A stretch of DNA of 11,774 nt. It comes from Deltaproteobacteria bacterium (lineage in GTDB: Bacteria; Bdellovibrionota; Bdellovibrionia; JABDDW01). A program made the translations under genes and the position numbers. Positions 5,549 through 11,774 of this stretch are shown here, in pieces. The notes under the pieces are model-generated. The model had not been told where the DNA came from. It made no database searches and was given only the letters and a program-made list of their open reading frames with translations. Positions within the stretch are counted from its first letter, which is position 1; each line of letters starts with the position of its first letter. The stretch spans positions 1-11,774 of the forward strand of contig JABDDW010000049.1 of NCBI GenBank assembly GCA_013287405.1. Reading direction: 5' to 3'.

Positions 5549-7282
5549 ATGAATATTTTCACGAACGCTCTAGTCCTACTATCTCTAGCTTTTGCCGTCG
5601 TTCCCCGGTCTGAAGGGGCTCCAACGTCGAAGTTTACCCAGTCGAAGTTTACCCCAATGATCGACACCTATTTTAATGGCTATTTTGCCCACAACCCCAC
5701 AGCGGCGACGGCGGCGGGATTTCATCAGTATGACAATCAAATAGAGGATTACTCAAAATCTGAAGTAGCAAGGCAAATCGAATTTGCCGATCAATGGTTA
5801 AGAAAAATTGAATCCTTCCCGGATAAGGATTTAACCTCCGATGAGAAAAACGATAAAGAGCTTCTTGTTAGTGGTTTAAAAGCGAGTCTGCTTGAGTTGG
5901 TCAACGTTAAATCTTGGGAAAAGAATCCAGACCACTATTCCAGCGGTCTAAGTTCAAGTATCTTTGGTATAATAAGCAGAAACTTTGCTTCCCCCGAAGA
6001 GCGGGTTAAGTCAGTCATCGCAAGAGAAAAGAAAGCCCCAGCGATCTTTGCGGCAGCTCGCGAAAACTTAAAAAACCCTCCTCAGATTTTCACTGAGATC
6101 GCCATGGAGCAGTTGCCAGGCATTGTTAGCTTTTTCCAGAATGATGTTGTTCAAGCTTTTAATGGTATAAAAGATGAGAAGTTGGCCCACGAATTCAAAG
6201 TCGTTAACGATGCCGCAATTTTAGAGTTAAAACGTTATGCTCTTTTTTTGAGGGATGAGATTCTACCGAGATCTCATGGCGACTTTAAACTCGGTAAAGA
6301 AAATTTTGAAAAAAAACTTCTTTACGAGGAGATGGTTGATATTCCTCTCGACAAGCTCCTGAAAATTGGCGAAGAAAATTTAAGAGCCAATCAAGCGGCT
6401 CTGAGAAAAGTGGCTTCTGAAATCGACTCAAAAAAGTCTTTTCAGGAAATCTTTGTTGAACAAGCTAAAGATCACCCTGCGCCAGAGGATTTACTCAAAA
6501 GTGTTAGAGATTTACTCCAAGGATTAAAGACATTTTTGCAAGTCCATCACATTGTCACGGTACCCTCACAAGTTCTACCCATCGTCGAAGAAACTCCCGC
6601 TTTTTTACGGGCTCTTACTTTTGCTTCAATGGACACCCCCGGCCCTTATGAGAGTGTGGCCAAAGAAGCTTATTTTAATGTAACTCTTCCCGAAAAAGAT
6701 TGGCCTGCAAAACAAATCGAAGAACACATGGTAGGTTTCACCTATGCCATTACTTCGAATACGGCGGTGCACGAAGCTTACCCCGGTCATTATATTCAGT
6801 TTCTGACTCTAAAGAACGTGAAGTCTAAAGTCAGAAAACTTGTTGGATGTAATAGCAATGCGGAGGGTTGGGCCCATTATTCAGAACAAATGATGCTTGA
6901 CGAAGGGTACGGCAATCATGACCCCAAGCTGAGAATGGGGCAGATTATTGACGCCCTACTTCGCAACGCACGCTACATTGTTGGAATTCAAATGCATACG
7001 GGCAAGATGACCTACGAGCAGGCGATCGATTATTTCGTCAATGAAGGGTATCAGTCACGAACCAACGCCGAGCGCGAAGTAAAACGTGGTACGACGGATC
7101 CCACTTATCTTTATTATACTCTCGGCAAGCTTGAGATCTTAAAGCTCCGAGAAGATTACAAAGCAAAATTAGGGAAAAAATTTAGTCTTCAGAAATTTCA
7201 TGATGAATTTTTAAAACAAGGATTTCCGCCAATTAAGATCATCAGACGGGTGATGTTGGGAAATGATTCTCTCACCCTTTAA
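5549..7282 (+). CDS. Secreted DUF885 zinc metallopeptidase
   Basis: This is a 577-residue exported protein of the DUF885 family, related to zinc carboxypeptidase-like enzymes; the substrate is unknown. A Sec signal peptide covers about residues 1-24 (MNIFTNALVLLSLAFAVVPR, then SEGA). The long helical N-terminal half includes the family's typical opening, YFNGYFAHNPTAATAAGFHQ (41-60). The metal site is HEAYPGH at 408-414 (His408, Glu409, His414), and Glu439 in AEGWAHYSEQMM is the likely third ligand. The C-terminal helical region with QSRTNAEREVKRGTTDPTYL is also typical of the family. A strong GGAGG precedes the ATG by only 3 bases, but no other start keeps the signal peptide. Residues 27-35 contain a duplicated SKFT from a 15-bp tandem duplication. 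The protein probably digests peptides in the periplasm or outside the cell. Confidence 0.88.
   Translation: MNIFTNALVLLSLAFAVVPRSEGAPTSKFTQSKFTPMIDTYFNGYFAHNPTAATAAGFHQYDNQIEDYSKSEVARQIEFADQWLRKIESFPDKDLTSDEKNDKELLVSGLKASLLELVNVKSWEKNPDHYSSGLSSSIFGIISRNFASPEERVKSVIAREKKAPAIFAAARENLKNPPQIFTEIAMEQLPGIVSFFQNDVVQAFNGIKDEKLAHEFKVVNDAAILELKRYALFLRDEILPRSHGDFKLGKENFEKKLLYEEMVDIPLDKLLKIGEENLRANQAALRKVASEIDSKKSFQEIFVEQAKDHPAPEDLLKSVRDLLQGLKTFLQVHHIVTVPSQVLPIVEETPAFLRALTFASMDTPGPYESVAKEAYFNVTLPEKDWPAKQIEEHMVGFTYAITSNTAVHEAYPGHYIQFLTLKNVKSKVRKLVGCNSNAEGWAHYSEQMMLDEGYGNHDPKLRMGQIIDALLRNARYIVGIQMHTGKMTYEQAIDYFVNEGYQSRTNAEREVKRGTTDPTYLYYTLGKLEILKLREDYKAKLGKKFSLQKFHDEFLKQGFPPIKIIRRVMLGNDSLTL
5626..5655 (+). 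repeat. 15-bp tandem duplication inside the DUF885 gene
   Basis: GTCGAAGTTTACCCA (5626-5640) is followed directly by GTCGAAGTTTACCCC (5641-5655), 14 of 15 bases identical. It is in frame and adds five residues just after the signal peptide, giving a repeated SKFT. Confidence 0.85.
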
Positions 7283-7292
7283 GGCCGTATTT

Positions 7293-8510
7293 TCAGTTAA
7301 AGTTTGTGACCTTAACGGGTACAGTGGAATCGGCCGTTGAATTATTTCCGAGTTGACCGAAATTATTGTATCCCCAACACTGAGCTCCCCCATTAAGGTA
7401 CGCGCACGAATGATAGGTTCCAGAGGCCAAGGCAGTAACGTTTGATAACCCTGAAACTGATACAGGTACAGACGTGGATGTCGTGCCGCCGTTTCCTAGA
7501 TTTCCAACGGCGTTATATCCCCAGCACTTTACTGATCCTGAAATAAGGGCACAGGCCGAGTATTGACCTACAGATAGGTCGGTTACAGAGCCTATGGATG
7601 TGACCGGCGTGATGGCCAATGTGGGATTGGCATTACCATCTCCTAGCTCGCCATAGGTATTGTCACCCCAGCAAGAAACCGAACCGGATAAAAGGGCGCA
7701 AGTGTTGACTCCCCCACTGACGGCCTTTTGAGCAAAGGTGACTCCCGTAGCTGCTACTGCTGTCGTCTGAGCCGTTGAGCTGGCTTGGTTTCCAAGTTGT
7801 CCACTGCTATCAAGCCCCCAACAACTTACAGCTCCGGTCGAAAGAGTGGCGCAAAAGTGATTGTTCCCGGCAGAAATTTTAACGGCATTTGTGATTCCAG
7901 TGACCGTCACTGGGACTAAACTATTAGCTTGAGACCCGTCGCCCAGTTCTCCAGATCCATTCAAGCCCCAGCATTGTACAATGCCAGTCTGTAAAACGGC
8001 GCAGGTTGTACCAAGGCTAGTTGCAATATCATATGCAAAGCTGCCTTCGACAGCAGCATGGACGGGAGTCCCTGTATTTGTAGACTGAACATTATTTCCA
8101 AGTTGTCCGTAGGTATCGTCCCCCCAACACCAAATGGCTCCTGAGGTGAGAAGGGCACAGGTAAAGTTTGGACCCGCCGATATTTTTGCAACCGTTGCAG
8201 GAAGGCCGATGACTGAAGTCGGAGTTAACGAATAGGTCGTAAGGCCACCGTACCCGAGTTGTCCTTGGGATCCCGCGCCCCAGCACTGAACCCCCAGGGC
8301 TGAAGTTATGCCGCAAGAGTGCTCGTAACCCAGAGCAAATTTGTTTGTGGCTTGAACCGTATTATGAATTGTCCCGCCACTAAGGCCAGAACTGCCTAGA
8401 TTAACGTTGAAGGAACCTACGGTGGGACCGCAGTTTTGATAAAGGGAAGTTAGCGCTACCAAGAAAAGTAGGGCGATAAAAACTCTGAGTTTGACTTTGT
8501 TTTTCCCCAT
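7293..8510 (-). CDS. RCC1-repeat lipoprotein (seven-bladed propeller)
   Basis: This is a predicted surface or periplasmic lipoprotein of 405 residues. The basic N-terminus (MGKNKVKLR) and hydrophobic stretch lead to LYQNC, with lipid-bearing Cys27; Asn in place of Gly/Ala before the Cys is non-standard. From about residue 52 to the end there are seven repeats of roughly 45-52 residues with the RCC1/Alpha-tubulin-suppressor pattern 'C-A-x-L-x-G-x-V-x-C-W-G-x-N-x-x-G-x-L-G', enough for one closed seven-bladed propeller. Every repeat has a pair of cysteines 8-10 residues apart, suggesting one disulfide per blade, which fits an extracytoplasmic location. RCC1 propellers generally bind proteins; the partner is unknown. 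I chose the ATG at 8510; an in-frame TTG at 8522 has no usable ribosome binding site. The gene ends 10 bases from the convergent DUF885 gene. Confidence 0.87.
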   Translation of the reverse strand: MGKNKVKLRVFIALLFLVALTSLYQNCGPTVGSFNVNLGSSGLSGGTIHNTVQATNKFALGYEHSCGITSALGVQCWGAGSQGQLGYGGLTTYSLTPTSVIGLPATVAKISAGPNFTCALLTSGAIWCWGDDTYGQLGNNVQSTNTGTPVHAAVEGSFAYDIATSLGTTCAVLQTGIVQCWGLNGSGELGDGSQANSLVPVTVTGITNAVKISAGNNHFCATLSTGAVSCWGLDSSGQLGNQASSTAQTTAVAATGVTFAQKAVSGGVNTCALLSGSVSCWGDNTYGELGDGNANPTLAITPVTSIGSVTDLSVGQYSACALISGSVKCWGYNAVGNLGNGGTTSTSVPVSVSGLSNVTALASGTYHSCAYLNGGAQCWGYNNFGQLGNNSTADSTVPVKVTNFN

Positions 8511-8633
8511 TTTTTTCCCCAATACCCTATATATATCGGAGCAAACGTTGGACCACCTGAGGGGAAAGTGGGGAGGCCTAGTGCCCGAAGTCCTGTCAAA
8601 GGTTTAGACACCTGTAAGTTTGCTAGTTGGTTC

Positions 8634-8663
8634 TTGACCTAACCCAAAGTCTTCACGCATAAC
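8634..8663 (+). promoter_or_regulatory. Candidate promoter of the small coiled-coil gene
   Basis: TTGACC (8634-8639) and CATAAC (8658-8663) are 18 bases apart. The predicted transcript start near 8670 lies upstream of both candidate start codons of the gene. Confidence 0.4.
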
Positions 8664-8723
8664 TAAAGAGCCCGGGTTGGAATGCACGAGCAAACTGTAA
8701 CTCAAATCAAGAGGTTTGAACAC

Positions 8724-8972
8724 ATGGCAAATGATAACGAGGATATGAGGTCAGAGTTAGAAAAATTGAGAGCCGAAAACGCGGCTTTAAAAAAGACTTC
8801 TGCTAAAGGCCTTTCTTTGAAAGTGAGTGAGAAGGGTGGACTTTCTGTTTATGGGCTGGGGCGGTTCCCCGTAACTCTGTATAAAGAACAGTGGAAGCGT
8901 CTTTTAGAAATGTCTGAAGACATTAAGGCCTTTATTAAGGCCAATGACTCCCAGTTAAAAGCCAAAGATTAA
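8724..8972 (+). CDS. Small conserved protein with coiled coil, unknown function
   Basis: This small soluble protein has 82 residues from the chosen start. I prefer the ATG at 8724 because GAGG lies 9 bases upstream; an in-frame ATG at 8682 (96 residues) has no clear ribosome binding site but cannot be excluded. Residues 8-24 form a short coiled coil (SELEKLRAENAALKK), followed by a compact basic domain with the distinctive run LSVYGLGRFPVTLYKEQW and a C-terminal helix (RLLEMSEDIKAFIKANDSQL). I recall the same core, roughly 'KGxxSVYGLGRFPVTLYKEQW', in uncharacterised small proteins of other bacteria, but know no function. No signal peptide or cysteine is present. It stands alone between a candidate promoter and a strong terminator. 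Confidence 0.78.
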   Translation: MANDNEDMRSELEKLRAENAALKKTSAKGLSLKVSEKGGLSVYGLGRFPVTLYKEQWKRLLEMSEDIKAFIKANDSQLKAKD

Positions 8973-8987
8973 TAGTTTGTTGAAGTC

Positions 8988-9026
8988 AAAAAAAACGCGC
9001 CTGGCTTAAACCTGGCGCGTTTTGAA
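8988..9026. terminator. Strong bidirectional intrinsic terminator
   Basis: AAAACGCGCC (8992-9001) pairs perfectly with GGCGCGTTTT (9014-9023) around a 12-base loop. An A-run (8988-8995) and a T-run (9020-9023) flank the GC core, so it can end transcription of the small plus-strand gene and of the convergent RNA-binding protein gene. Confidence 0.9.
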
Positions 9027-9043
9027 TTATTACAGACTAAAAC

Positions 9044-9385
9044 TTATCGTCGTCCGTAACCGCCGCGTCCACCGCCGCCGCCGAAACCTCCGCCGCGTCC
9101 ACCGCCGCCACCACCAAATCCACGATTTTCACGAGGAGCTTGGGGCTTTGCTTCAGATACAGTTAAGGCTCGACCGTCCATATCACGTCCGTTAAGCTTA
9201 GTGATAGATTCAGTGGCTTCTTGATCGCTAGACATTTCGACAAATCCGAAACCTTTGCTTCGGCCAGTATCACGATCCGTGATGACCTTTGCCGATTCCA
9301 CGGTGCCAGTTTCTGCAAAAAGCGTGGCAAGAGTTGAATCATTAATTGAAAATGGAAGATTACCGACGAACAATTTTTTTCCCAT
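9044..9385 (-). CDS. RRM RNA-binding protein with glycine-rich tail
   Basis: This is a single RNA-recognition-motif protein of 113 residues, of the bacterial type resembling the cyanobacterial cold-inducible Rbp proteins. RNP2 is KLFVGNL (4-10) and RNP1 is KGFGFVEM (44-51), with the aromatic residues that stack on RNA bases in place. The RRM ends near residue 80; residues 89-113 are an RGG/glycine-rich tail with GGRGG blocks. The ATG at 9385 has an excellent AAGGAGG 4 bases upstream, suggesting high expression. A candidate promoter and a leader of about 75 bases with a possible hairpin lie upstream. Cold induction is known for relatives, not shown here. The gene converges on the preceding small gene at a shared terminator. 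Confidence 0.92.
   Translation of the reverse strand: MGKKLFVGNLPFSINDSTLATLFAETGTVESAKVITDRDTGRSKGFGFVEMSSDQEATESITKLNGRDMDGRALTVSEAKPQAPRENRGFGGGGGGRGGGFGGGGGRGGYGRR
9060..9109 (+). repeat. 20-bp direct repeats coding the glycine-rich tail
   Basis: The same 20 bases occur at 9060-9079 and 9090-9109, a 30-bp period that equals ten codons. They encode the repeated Gly-Gly-Arg-Gly-Gly blocks and are a likely site of length variation. Confidence 0.75.
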
Positions 9386-9408
9386 GTGACCTCCTTAAGG
9401 CTTTGGGG

Positions 9409-9455
9409 CCGCTAAAGAGGACCAGAACAAAAATGCTCTAAAGGCTCTAGCGCGG
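9409..9455 (-). promoter_or_regulatory. Possible hairpin in the RRM gene leader
   Basis: CGCTA (9410-9414) can pair with TAGCG (9448-9452), and GAG (9417-9419) with CTC (9445-9447), leaving a small bulge. The stem lies between the candidate promoter and the ribosome binding site, where it could influence expression. Confidence 0.3.
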
Positions 9456-9469
9456 ACTGTAGTTTTCAC

Positions 9470-9499
9470 CTTATAGCATACGAAACTTCAGAAAGTGAA
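9470..9499 (-). promoter_or_regulatory. Candidate promoter of the RRM gene
   Basis: On the minus strand TTCACT (9499-9494) and TATAAG (9475-9470) are 18 bases apart. This is a good -10 with a fair -35, giving a leader of about 75 bases. Confidence 0.45.
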
Positions 9500-9681
9500 C
9501 CTTGTTTTTATTTTGACCCGTGAGGGATCAAAGCCATTGTAAAATGACAATCCTCGTCCCTATTTTTACTTTTTTTCATCCACAAACTTAATTATAGCAA
9601 TTAATCCAATCCTATTGCACCTTTAGGTCCAATTTGAGGGTACAGAGCTTGCTCAATTCTAACGTGGAGAAAATCATAAAA

Positions 9682-10833
9682 ATGCGATCGTGCATCGTCC
9701 TATTTTTAATTATGAGTTTTGTTGCCTCTAGCTCCTACGCAGCAGATGAGGCACTCAATGGTTTCAGCGTCGAAGCTTCAGGAACAGACGAATCGGGCCA
9801 GAGGGTAACTTTTAAGAGTGCTTTTGTGCAAGGCCTCGCTGCATACGGCGCAGCTCAAGCGGCGATCAATTATTATCGACAACTGCCGGGTCAAAAAGAG
9901 CTTGTGGTGAGCACCGACGATCAAAAAAATCCTGTTCTAAAAACTGTAGGCCCCCAGATTAATGAGTTTCCCGACGCACCCAAGTTTTTCTTTAGTGGAA
10001 CTCCTAATCATCCCTTAGTTCAGACATTTAAATCCGTGCAACTTAGGACCTCTCAAGCATTTACTGCTATGAAAGACGACCCCGTAGGCGTCTTTGTTCT
10101 TTTAGCTATGACTGCGATGAACACGGTCCTTTATATCGACTTTGTATCTCACCCTGATTTTGTTTCTGTCGGCGTACCCGCCATTATTACATTTTTGGGG
10201 AATGCCCTGTATATGAAATCGAGCCTCTTTAAGCCAGTGTATAAAATCAAAGAAAAAGTGACCACGATTGCCAAGAAAGGGGAGTACAAAGTCAGTGAAG
10301 CCTTAAGAATAAATACTGAAGCCGAAAGATACGAGGATTACCGAGAGGCTTTTACTGTTGGCGGGTTATATGTTCTTGCAACCTATCTCTTTATGGGATT
10401 GACCAATCACAATTTTGGAGTTTCCCTCCCCGTACTTGGCGATGGTGTTCTCAACGGATTGTTTAATGCTCCTCTTATCTCGGTAGTGCGGCGATGGCAG
10501 CGGGAAGAAAATCCTCCCCTAACCGACAGGGGCATTGATTGGGTACTGAGGACTCACCGATTTGCCTTGGCCTTCTTATTTCCCCACTTTTATGCGGCTC
10601 ACGATTGGGTCGGGTACGTTGGGTTGACTGCAGTAGGGGGAGTAGGTTGGCTCACCTTTTTTGGAGAAAAAACTATAAGAAGTCTTAAGGAGAGTGCCTT
10701 TGTGAAGGAGCCCAAAAAAGCTTTTGCAGATTTGCATCAATCGGTGGGAGAGCTTCTTATGCCTTCTAGCAAAAAAGCCAGAAACTCAAGTTTAAACTGT
10801 ACTGAAAAGCTCAGGGACACTCGAAAAAATTAG
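9682..10833 (+). CDS. Multi-pass membrane protein of unknown function
   Basis: I do not recognise this 383-residue protein. I start it at the ATG at 9682, which begins a good signal sequence (MRSCIVLFLIMSFVASSSYA, cleavage likely before ADEAL). GGAG lies 12 bases upstream, rather far. The frame continues up to a TTG at 9634, but those extra residues would spoil the signal. The mature N-terminal 110 residues are soluble. Likely membrane segments follow at about 135-153, 161-178, 224-241, 248-268 and 295-327 (one or two passes), with a basic, charged loop at 184-222 and a charged tail of about 50 residues. PHFYAAHDW (301-309) has closely spaced histidines and an aspartate, which might bind metal, but no family is evident. 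The 3' end converges on the lytic transglycosylase gene with 11 bases between stops. Confidence 0.75.
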   Translation: MRSCIVLFLIMSFVASSSYAADEALNGFSVEASGTDESGQRVTFKSAFVQGLAAYGAAQAAINYYRQLPGQKELVVSTDDQKNPVLKTVGPQINEFPDAPKFFFSGTPNHPLVQTFKSVQLRTSQAFTAMKDDPVGVFVLLAMTAMNTVLYIDFVSHPDFVSVGVPAIITFLGNALYMKSSLFKPVYKIKEKVTTIAKKGEYKVSEALRINTEAERYEDYREAFTVGGLYVLATYLFMGLTNHNFGVSLPVLGDGVLNGLFNAPLISVVRRWQREENPPLTDRGIDWVLRTHRFALAFLFPHFYAAHDWVGYVGLTAVGGVGWLTFFGEKTIRSLKESAFVKEPKKAFADLHQSVGELLMPSSKKARNSSLNCTEKLRDTRKN

Positions 10834-10844
10834 GGTTTTAGGTT

Positions 10845-11588
10845 CTAGAGGGAGGCGTCGCTGTCCTTTTCTGCAACCATAAGAGGACTGATGATTTCGG
10901 TTTCTGGAGCCCTCGTCTTAACCAGTTCGGCGTAAAATTTTATGTAGCATGCCATGACTTTAGAAGTATAATGTCGTGGCCATAAATCTTTACCGAGAGC
11001 CCTATGAACATTTGTTATACCCATATTATAAGCGGACAAATAAAGTCGACTTTGGAAAGCAAAGCGATCCCTTAAATAATCTAAATAAGCGGCTCCAAGT
11101 TTGACGTTCAATACGGGGTCAAAAAGACTTTTTTCATCACGATATTTGATATCGTATTTTTTTGAAATCCAAATAGCCGTCTTTGGCTTAATTTGCATCA
11201 AGCCAATTTCACCGAAACGTCCTCGCGTTTCAGGGTTAAAAACACTTTCATGGGCGATCACGGCCATCAAAAAAACAGGATCAAATGCGTATTTTACACT
11301 TTCATCCATAAGGGCTTTCGCTAGTCGCCTGGCTTGAGGCTTCCATGGGTCCTTCAACTGTAGTCTGACTTGCTCAAAAATAAACGATTCGATATGCCGA
11401 AATTTCTCGCCGTTTTTTACGACGCTCCGGTTGTAATAAGAGCCTAAAAGCTCTTTGGCTTGACGGAGACGTACACTGCGATCTAGAGAGGGGAAGTAAT
11501 TATTGGCGAGGGCGAAACTAGAGGTATTCATTATTAATGTAGTTAATATAATGGATTTAATATCGTATTTAATGCTTCTTGTATTCAT
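10845..11588 (-). CDS. SLT-type lytic transglycosylase
   Basis: This is a peptidoglycan lytic transglycosylase of the Slt/MltE-like superfamily, which cleaves the MurNAc-GlcNAc bond to leave a 1,6-anhydro end. It has 247 residues. An N-terminal hydrophobic segment (about 11-29, SIILTTLIMNTSSFALA) looks like a Sec signal; no lipobox Cys follows, so the enzyme is probably periplasmic and soluble. The catalytic domain has the essential Glu114 in IAHESVFNP, the GEIGLMQIKP motif (126-135) and the LSAYNMG motif (184-190). The region between the signal and the domain (30-100) is helical and not assigned. The ATG at 11588 has no good ribosome binding site. TATAAA on the minus strand (11611-11606) is a possible -10, giving a very short leader. 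Confidence 0.9.
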   Translation of the reverse strand: MNTRSIKYDIKSIILTTLIMNTSSFALANNYFPSLDRSVRLRQAKELLGSYYNRSVVKNGEKFRHIESFIFEQVRLQLKDPWKPQARRLAKALMDESVKYAFDPVFLMAVIAHESVFNPETRGRFGEIGLMQIKPKTAIWISKKYDIKYRDEKSLFDPVLNVKLGAAYLDYLRDRFAFQSRLYLSAYNMGITNVHRALGKDLWPRHYTSKVMACYIKFYAELVKTRAPETEIISPLMVAEKDSDASL

Positions 11589-11672
11589 ACCCAGATATAG
11601 AGCAATTTATAGACCCATTTGGTCCTTCTAAAATTGATCCTGCGAAGATAAAGTGTCCACGTGTCTATAGAG

Positions 11673-11700
11673 TTTACAAGCAGAGGGGTGATGGTATTTA
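11673..11700 (+). promoter_or_regulatory. Candidate promoter of xth, giving a leaderless message
   Basis: TTTACA (11673-11678) and TATTTA (11695-11700) are 16 bases apart. The expected transcript start is within about 5 bases of the ATG at 11711, and no Shine-Dalgarno precedes that ATG. Confidence 0.35.
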
Positions 11701-11710
11701 GTATTTCCCT

Positions 11711-11774
11711 ATGAAACTTTTTTCTTGGAATGTGAATGGAATTCGATCAGCTGCAAAAGCTGGTTTTTTAAAAT
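11711..11774 (+). CDS. xth: Exonuclease III, 5' end only
   Basis: The first 21 codons (MKLFSWNVNGIRSAAKAGFL and one more) match the start of the ExoIII/AP endonuclease family, including the metal-site Asn7 in WNVNG. The enzyme incises DNA at abasic sites, such as those made by the glycosylase encoded at the left of this window, and degrades 3' ends. The rest lies beyond the edge. No ribosome binding site is visible and no in-frame start lies upstream. Confidence 0.85.
   Translation, partial: MKLFSWNVNGIRSAAKAGFLK

Noticed and set aside
8511..8522. Upstream TTG start for the RCC1 lipoprotein
   Set aside because: The only purine-rich site is 2 bases away; the ATG at 8510 gives a normal lipoprotein signal.
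9634..9681. Upstream TTG start for the membrane protein
   Set aside because: It lacks a ribosome binding site and would add 16 residues before an otherwise well-formed signal peptide.
1..11774. CRISPR array, insertion sequence or prophage
   Set aside because: I saw no regularly spaced repeats, transposase, integrase or phage structural gene; the genes are housekeeping or exported types.

Overview
The window looks like ordinary chromosomal DNA of a Gram-negative bacterium of moderate G+C content. It carries many exported proteins: two lipoproteins, a signal-peptide metallopeptidase, a periplasmic lytic transglycosylase and several secreted or membrane proteins of unknown function. The lipoprotein signal ending in Tyr-Gln-Asn-Cys on an RCC1-repeat protein, together with the mix of small unknown exported proteins, suggests a Bdellovibrio-like organism (Bdellovibrionota). 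That assignment is an inference from recall; no rRNA or marker gene is present to settle it. I see no mobile element, CRISPR array, rRNA or complete tRNA.

Left part (1-3382): the 3' end of an unrecognised gene faces a small RcsF/DUF4156-like lipoprotein. Divergent from the lipoprotein is an AlkA-type DNA glycosylase. Directly behind the glycosylase lies the wreck of a prolyl oligopeptidase gene, which has lost its 5' end and most of its catalytic domain. A gene-free stretch of about 430 bases (2312-2744) follows, dense in inverted repeats, and it is the best candidate here for an undescribed structured RNA. A small secreted protein of unknown function comes next.

Middle (3383-7282): a minus-strand operon with 4-base overlaps, msrA-cysE-cysK, joins methionine sulfoxide repair to cysteine synthesis from serine. 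Its promoter region is divergent from a secreted DUF885 zinc metallopeptidase. A tRNA D-arm-like fragment lies immediately before the msrA start.

Right part (7293-11774): a minus-strand RCC1-like lipoprotein with exactly seven repeats and paired cysteines; a small conserved coiled-coil protein of unknown role; a strong bidirectional terminator; a minus-strand glycine-rich RRM RNA-binding protein with a hairpin-containing leader; a multi-pass membrane protein of unknown function; a minus-strand SLT-type lytic transglycosylase; and the first 21 codons of an exonuclease III gene running off the edge.

Apart from the sulfur operon the genes are mostly single transcription units. Two DNA-repair genes (glycosylase, exonuclease III) and one protein-repair gene (msrA) lie within 11 kb but are not linked in operons. 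Several genes (msrA, xth, perhaps the glycosylase) have weak ribosome binding sites, and for msrA and xth a plausible -10 lies so close to the start codon that leaderless transcripts are possible.
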